Assembly (NCBI GenBank): GCA_028292145.1
Contig: JAQGMX010000201.1
Span: forward strand, 1 to 16,826
Direction: 5' to 3'
Length of the DNA: 16,826 nt
DNA from: Variovorax sp.
Lineage (GTDB): Bacteria; Pseudomonadota; Gammaproteobacteria; Burkholderiales; Burkholderiaceae_C
Below the pieces are notes generated by a model. The model had not been told where the DNA came from, searched no databases, and saw only the letters and a list, made by a program, of their open reading frames with translations. Positions 13,567 through 16,826 of this stretch are shown one piece after another (positions within the stretch are counted from its first letter, which is position 1; each line of letters starts with the position of its first letter). The position numbers and the translations under genes were made by a program.

Positions 13567-14139
13567 ATGACTCTTCGTCCGCTCTCCCGTCGCCTGTTGT
13601 TGCGTGCCGCTCTCGGCACCGCGGCACTGCACGCGCCTTTGGCTGCGTTGGCCGGATTCAACTTCTTCACCAGCGAATACACCGCCAGCCGCGAAGAGCT
13701 GCAGGCTCAGGTCGCGAAGCGATTCCCGGTCAGGCAGCGCTATGCCGAACTCTTCACCGTGGCGTTGCGCGAGCCCCGGCTGACGCTCGACGCGACGACG
13801 AACCGCGCGGCGATCGCGGCGCTGGTGACCATCGGCAGTCCCTTGCTGAGTCCGCCGAGCGTCGAAGGCGTGATCATGGTCAGCAGTGCGCTGAAATACG
13901 ATCCGGCAGCCCTCGCGATCCGCCTCGACCAGCCGAAAGCGGAACGTCTCGAACTGCAGGGCATGACCGGCCGCGACGCCGAGCGCCTGCAGCAAATCGG
14001 CGCGGTCGTCGCGCAGGAGTTGCTGCGCGATTACGCATTGATCGCCTTCAAGCCCGAGCAGCTGACGGTTGGCCGCAAGACTTACCAGATCGGCCAGATC
14101 ACGGTCGAGCCCGACGACATCCGGGTGGAACTCAAATGA
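13567..14139 (+). CDS. Exported DUF1439 domain protein (YceB-like)
   Basis: This 190-residue protein resembles the DUF1439 family, whose E. coli member YceB is a putative lipoprotein of unknown function. The N-terminus has SRRLLLRAALG followed by a hydrophobic stretch and an ALA-G cleavage site near residue 29. The paired arginines resemble a Tat signal, but a Sec signal is equally possible. There is no lipobox cysteine, so it is probably periplasmic and not a lipoprotein. FNFFTSEYTASREELQAQV at 31-49 and the pattern RLTLDATTNRA at 71-81 fit the family. The frame could open at TTG 13540 or ATG 13546, but both lie in a hairpin and give a poorer signal peptide. The stop overlaps the next start by four bases (ATGA), so it is co-translated with the phosphodiesterase. 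Confidence 0.75.
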   Translation: MTLRPLSRRLLLRAALGTAALHAPLAALAGFNFFTSEYTASREELQAQVAKRFPVRQRYAELFTVALREPRLTLDATTNRAAIAALVTIGSPLLSPPSVEGVIMVSSALKYDPAALAIRLDQPKAERLELQGMTGRDAERLQQIGAVVAQELLRDYALIAFKPEQLTVGRKTYQIGQITVEPDDIRVELK

Positions 14140-15134
14140 TCCCGCTGCGCCACCCCCGTGCCGTGACTTTCGCCGCGTTCGCAGCACTTGTCGCGTCGCT
14201 GCTGGTGACGTTCGCTGCCGCAGCCGAGCCGTTCGACCTGCAGGCGCACCGGGGCGGACGCGGGCTCTGGCCGGAAAACACGCTGGCGGCGTTCGACAAG
14301 GCCGTCACCCTGGGCGTGACCACGCTCGAGCTCGACATCGCGATGACCGCCGATGACGTGGTGGTGGTGTCGCACGACGTCGCGTTGAACCCCGATCACA
14401 CCCGCAACGCAGCCGGCGCCTGGATTTCCGCACCCGGCCCGCTGATCCGGTCGCTCACCTACGAACAGCTTCAGACCTACGATATCGGCCGCATCCAGCG
14501 CGGCACCGACTACGCCAAGCAGTTCGCCTATCAATCGCCGCGCGACGGCGAGCGCATTCCGACGCTGGCAGCCGTTTTCGCCATGGTGCAGGCCCGCAGC
14601 GCCGAAACCGTGCGCTTCAACATCGAGACCAAGACCGACCCGACCCGCCCCGACGACACCGCTTCGCCCGAAGTCATGGTGCGGGCGCTGCTGGCCGAGA
14701 TCGACAAGGCCGGGCTGGCATCGCGCGTGACGGTGCAAAGCTTCGACTGGCGCACGCTGACGCTGGTCGCCCAGCGCGCTCCCGGGATGGCACGCGCCTA
14801 TCTGACGACCGCACGCACGCTGGCTGACCGTCGCTGGACTGACGAGATCGATGCGGCCGCCTATGCATCGACGCCGCAACTGGTCAAGGCAGCGGCGGGT
14901 ACGCGCAGCGGTCCGGTCGTCTGGTCGCCGAGCAGCCGGGACGCCACGTCCACGACAGTGACCGAAGCACGCTCGCTGGGGTTGCTGGTGATTCCGTGGA
15001 CCGTGAACAAGCGCAACGAGATGAGTCTGTTGATCGGCCTCGGTGTCGACGGACTGATCACCGACTACCCCGACGTGCTGCGCGACGTGATGCGCGCACA
15101 GGGCATGGCTCTGCCCACGGCCTACAAGCGCTGA
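14136..15134 (+). CDS. Exported glycerophosphodiester phosphodiesterase (GDPD family)
   Basis: This 332-residue enzyme should hydrolyse glycerophosphodiesters, such as deacylated phospholipids, to glycerol 3-phosphate and an alcohol. Residues 1-30 form a signal peptide (hydrophobic core, cleavage after FAAAA), so it works in the periplasm, as GlpQ does. The catalytic set is complete: AHRGGRGLWPENT at 37-49 with H38, R39 and E47, the metal ligands E65 and D67 in LELDIA, and H80 in VVVSHD. Later family features are FNIETKTD near 173-180, QSFDWRTL and the C-terminal WTVN and DGLITDYPD blocks. It overlaps the DUF1439 gene by four bases. The length matches the periplasmic branch. The head-group preference is not visible. 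Confidence 0.92.
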   Translation: MIPLRHPRAVTFAAFAALVASLLVTFAAAAEPFDLQAHRGGRGLWPENTLAAFDKAVTLGVTTLELDIAMTADDVVVVSHDVALNPDHTRNAAGAWISAPGPLIRSLTYEQLQTYDIGRIQRGTDYAKQFAYQSPRDGERIPTLAAVFAMVQARSAETVRFNIETKTDPTRPDDTASPEVMVRALLAEIDKAGLASRVTVQSFDWRTLTLVAQRAPGMARAYLTTARTLADRRWTDEIDAAAYASTPQLVKAAAGTRSGPVVWSPSSRDATSTTVTEARSLGLLVIPWTVNKRNEMSLLIGLGVDGLITDYPDVLRDVMRAQGMALPTAYKR

Positions 15135-15163
15135 CCGACGGCTCCAGGCAACGACGCCACGAT

Positions 15164-15188
15164 GGGTGCACCCGGATAATCGGGTCCC
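15164..15188 (+). promoter_or_regulatory. Promoter with nested inverted repeats before the P1 peptidase
   Basis: GATAAT at 15175-15180 is a near-consensus -10 box eight bases before the ATG at 15189, and no Shine-Dalgarno sequence is present, so a leaderless message is likely. The box sits between CCCG and CGGG (15171-15184). A perfect palindrome GGGTGCACCC (15164-15173) lies just upstream, and ATGGG / CCCAT (15162-15166 and 15186-15190) forms an outer repeat. A repressor or structural role is inferred from this symmetry around the -10 box. No clear -35 element is seen. Confidence 0.5.
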
Positions 15189-16214
15189 ATGCGCTCCCAG
15201 ACGAACAATCCAGCTCCTGCCGACGGCAGCATCACCGATGTGGCCGGCATCGAGGTCGGTCATTTCACCGACACCCGCCGGCCGACCGGCTGCACGGTGA
15301 TCCTCACGCGCGAAGGCGCGATCGGCGGCGTCGACGTTCGCGGCGCGGCGCCCGGCACGCGCGAAACCGATCTGCTGGCGCCCGGCAACCTCGTCGAAGG
15401 CGTGCACGGCGTGATGCTGGCCGGCGGCAGCGCCTGGGGACTGGCGGCGGCCGACGGCGCGATGCGCTGGCTGGAAGAGCGCGGCGTCGGGATGGACGTG
15501 CGCTTCGGCACGCTGCCGATCGTGCCGGCGGCGGTGCTCTTCGATCTGCCGATGGGCGATGCGCGCATCCGCCCCGACGCTGCCGCCGGGTACGCGGCCT
15601 GCGAGGCTGCGTCGACCGCGGCGCCCGAGGAAGGCAATGTCGGCGCCGGTACCGGTGCGCTGGTCGGCAAGCTTTTCGGTGTCGAGCTGGCGATGAAGGG
15701 CGGCATCGGGACGGCTTCGGTCACGGTCGGCGGCGTCACGGTCGGCGCGCTCATCGCCTGCAATGCGCTCGGCGACGTGATCGACCCGGACACCGCGCAG
15801 GTCGTGGCCGGCGCGCGGACCGCCGACGGCCTCGCGCTGCGCGACACGCGCCGCGCCCTGATGCGTGGCGAACTTCCCAAACCGCTGCTGGCCGGCACCA
15901 ACACCACCATCGGCGTGGTTGCGACCGATGCCGTGCTGACCAAGGTCCAGGCCAACCGCCTCGCGATGGTGGCTCACGACGGGCTGGCGCGCAGCATCAA
16001 CCCGGTCCACACCATGAGCGACGGCGATACGCTGTTCGCACTGGCCACCTGCCGCGTGCCGCTTGCAAGCGGCGCACCCGGAATGACCGTGCTGAGCGCG
16101 ATGGCCGCAGAAGCGGTGGCGATCGCCACCGTTCGGGCCGTGCGGGCGGCGCGCACGGTCACGACCGACACGCTTCACATTCCCTGCGCAGCCGACCTGC
16201 CGGCGCGGTCCTGA
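15189..16214 (+). CDS. P1-family (S58, DmpA/NylC-like) self-processing aminopeptidase
   Basis: This 341-residue protein belongs to the N-terminal-nucleophile hydrolases of the DmpA/NylC group. These enzymes cleave themselves into two chains and then remove N-terminal residues (L, D or beta) from peptides or amides. The probable cleavage point is between N238 and T239 in AGTNTTIGVVATDA, which would leave Thr239 as nucleophile, as in NylC. LAGGSAWGLAAADG at 77-90 and NVGAGTGALVGK at 150-161 are conserved family blocks. ITDVAGIEVGHFTD at 15-28 is the usual N-terminal opening. No signal peptide is seen, so the enzyme is probably cytoplasmic. The start follows a -10 box by eight bases and has no ribosome site. 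It lies 19 bases before the TAXI receptor gene, and the two may be co-transcribed. The true substrate is unknown. Confidence 0.88.
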   Translation: MRSQTNNPAPADGSITDVAGIEVGHFTDTRRPTGCTVILTREGAIGGVDVRGAAPGTRETDLLAPGNLVEGVHGVMLAGGSAWGLAAADGAMRWLEERGVGMDVRFGTLPIVPAAVLFDLPMGDARIRPDAAAGYAACEAASTAAPEEGNVGAGTGALVGKLFGVELAMKGGIGTASVTVGGVTVGALIACNALGDVIDPDTAQVVAGARTADGLALRDTRRALMRGELPKPLLAGTNTTIGVVATDAVLTKVQANRLAMVAHDGLARSINPVHTMSDGDTLFALATCRVPLASGAPGMTVLSAMAAEAVAIATVRAVRAARTVTTDTLHIPCAADLPARS

Positions 16215-16233
16215 ACCGGCGACTCGAACTTCC

Positions 16234-16826
16234 ATGGCGATGCCCAAGACCCTCAAGCTCATCCTGTTGTCGATCCGCGACCTGATCGCCTCCGCCGGCC
16301 CGGTGGTGTTTCTGATCATCGGCCTGCTGATCGCAGCCTATTGGTGGCTCGACCCGCAGCCGCCTCGCCGCGTCACGCTCGCGACCGGCCCGGCCGGCAG
16401 CGCCTACGCCGAATTCGGCAGGCGCTATGCGCAAGCCATCGCGGCGAACGGCATCGAAGTCGTGCTGAAACCCACGGCCGGCTCCTCCGAAAACCTGCAG
16501 TTGCTGCGCGACGGCGGTGCCGATGTGGCTTTCGTTCGCGGCGGGAGTGCGGACGTCGTCGCCGATGGCGAAGCCGGCCTGACCTCGCTCGGCAGCCTTT
16601 TCTTCGAGCCGATCTGGGTTTTCTACCGGACCGAATCGGCGCGGACCGTCGACCGCAAGACATCGACGCTGACTTCGCTGGCGCAGTTGAAAGATCTTCG
16701 TGTCAACGTCGAGAAGGCAGGCAGCGGCGTGCCGGAAATCATGGACCGGATGCTTCGCGCCAACCGGATCGATCCGTCGACGATGCAGCTTTCGAACCTC
16801 GATCAGACGCCGGCCACCGAGGCGCT
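16234..16826 (+). CDS. TAXI-family TRAP solute receptor, membrane-anchored, cut by the right edge
   Basis: The frame runs open from ATG 16234 to the window end (197 codons plus two bases). A single hydrophobic segment (residues 22-38, GPVVFLIIGLLIAAYWW) with a positive N-terminal side anchors the protein to the inner membrane; the rest should face the periplasm. PRRVTLATGPAGSAYAEFGRRYA at 44-66 is the typical opening of a TAXI receptor. KPTAGSSENLQLLRDGGADVAFVRGG at 79-104 is the conserved ligand-region block. The LAQLKDLRVNVEKAGSGV stretch follows at 149-166. Anchored TAXI receptors often lack a neighbouring permease, and none is visible here because the window ends. A second ATG two codons in (16240) is an equally possible start; no good ribosome site marks either. 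Confidence 0.85.
   Translation, partial: MAMPKTLKLILLSIRDLIASAGPVVFLIIGLLIAAYWWLDPQPPRRVTLATGPAGSAYAEFGRRYAQAIAANGIEVVLKPTAGSSENLQLLRDGGADVAFVRGGSADVVADGEAGLTSLGSLFFEPIWVFYRTESARTVDRKTSTLTSLAQLKDLRVNVEKAGSGVPEIMDRMLRANRIDPSTMQLSNLDQTPATEA

Noticed and set aside
15162..15179. Alternative ATG at 15162, in frame with the P1 peptidase
   Set aside because: The frame hits TAA at 15177-15179 before reaching the peptidase, so it cannot be the start.
14082..16319. A 745-codon open frame on the minus strand opposite the phosphodiesterase and peptidase genes
   Set aside because: The two plus-strand genes have complete catalytic motifs, while the antisense product is Arg/His/Gly-rich with none.

Overview
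The window is high-GC, tightly packed bacterial chromosome. Its gene families (a polar amino acid ABC cassette led by a GntR/FCD regulator, an egtB/egtD pair, a type II NADH dehydrogenase, a membrane-anchored TAXI receptor) suggest a betaproteobacterium of the order Burkholderiales, perhaps a Comamonadaceae member such as Variovorax. That placement rests on family content and sequence style and was not tested by a search. I see no tRNA, rRNA, insertion sequence, prophage or CRISPR array. Nearly every base is coding; the longest gene-free stretch is 137 bases.

Layout, left to right. (1) 1-63: a possible divergent promoter region, with nine codons of a possible minus-strand gene running off the left edge. 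(2) 64-747 (+): an RluA-type pseudouridine synthase, which meets a minus-strand universal stress protein (749-1189) end to end. (3) 4647-1239 (-): a likely operon in the order egtB, egtD, a DUF427 protein and a 2-oxoglutarate/Fe(II) dioxygenase. The first two genes make the core of ergothioneine; the last two are not known ergothioneine genes. (4) 4741-6078 (+): a type II NADH dehydrogenase divergent from egtB and convergent with (5) 7813-6083 (-): an acyl-CoA ligase. Behind it on the same strand lies (6) 9658-7904 (-): a PAS-PAS-PAS-GGDEF diguanylate cyclase. (7) 9796-13499 (+): a five-gene transport operon made of a GntR/FCD regulator, a periplasmic amino acid-binding protein, two permeases and an ATPase. 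Most junctions overlap or are very short, and a TTGCATACAA-type operator candidate lies upstream. (8) 13567-15134 (+): an exported DUF1439 protein coupled by a 4-base overlap to an exported glycerophosphodiester phosphodiesterase. (9) 15189-16826 (+): a P1-family self-processing aminopeptidase followed closely by a membrane-anchored TAXI solute receptor that is cut by the right edge.

How they fit together. The egt operon would make a thiol antioxidant from histidine. The GntR operon looks like a self-regulated amino acid importer. The peptidase and TAXI genes may form a second peptide or amino acid use unit, although their substrates cannot be read from sequence. Two or three genes (ndh, the P1 peptidase and perhaps the left-edge gene) have a -10-like box 6-8 bases before the ATG and no Shine-Dalgarno sequence, which suggests leaderless transcripts.

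Most of the window is ordinary housekeeping and accessory metabolism. The points most worth checking are the egtBD-DUF427-dioxygenase linkage, the GntR operator and nearby palindrome, the recurring leaderless start architecture, and the competing hairpins between egtD and the DUF427 gene.
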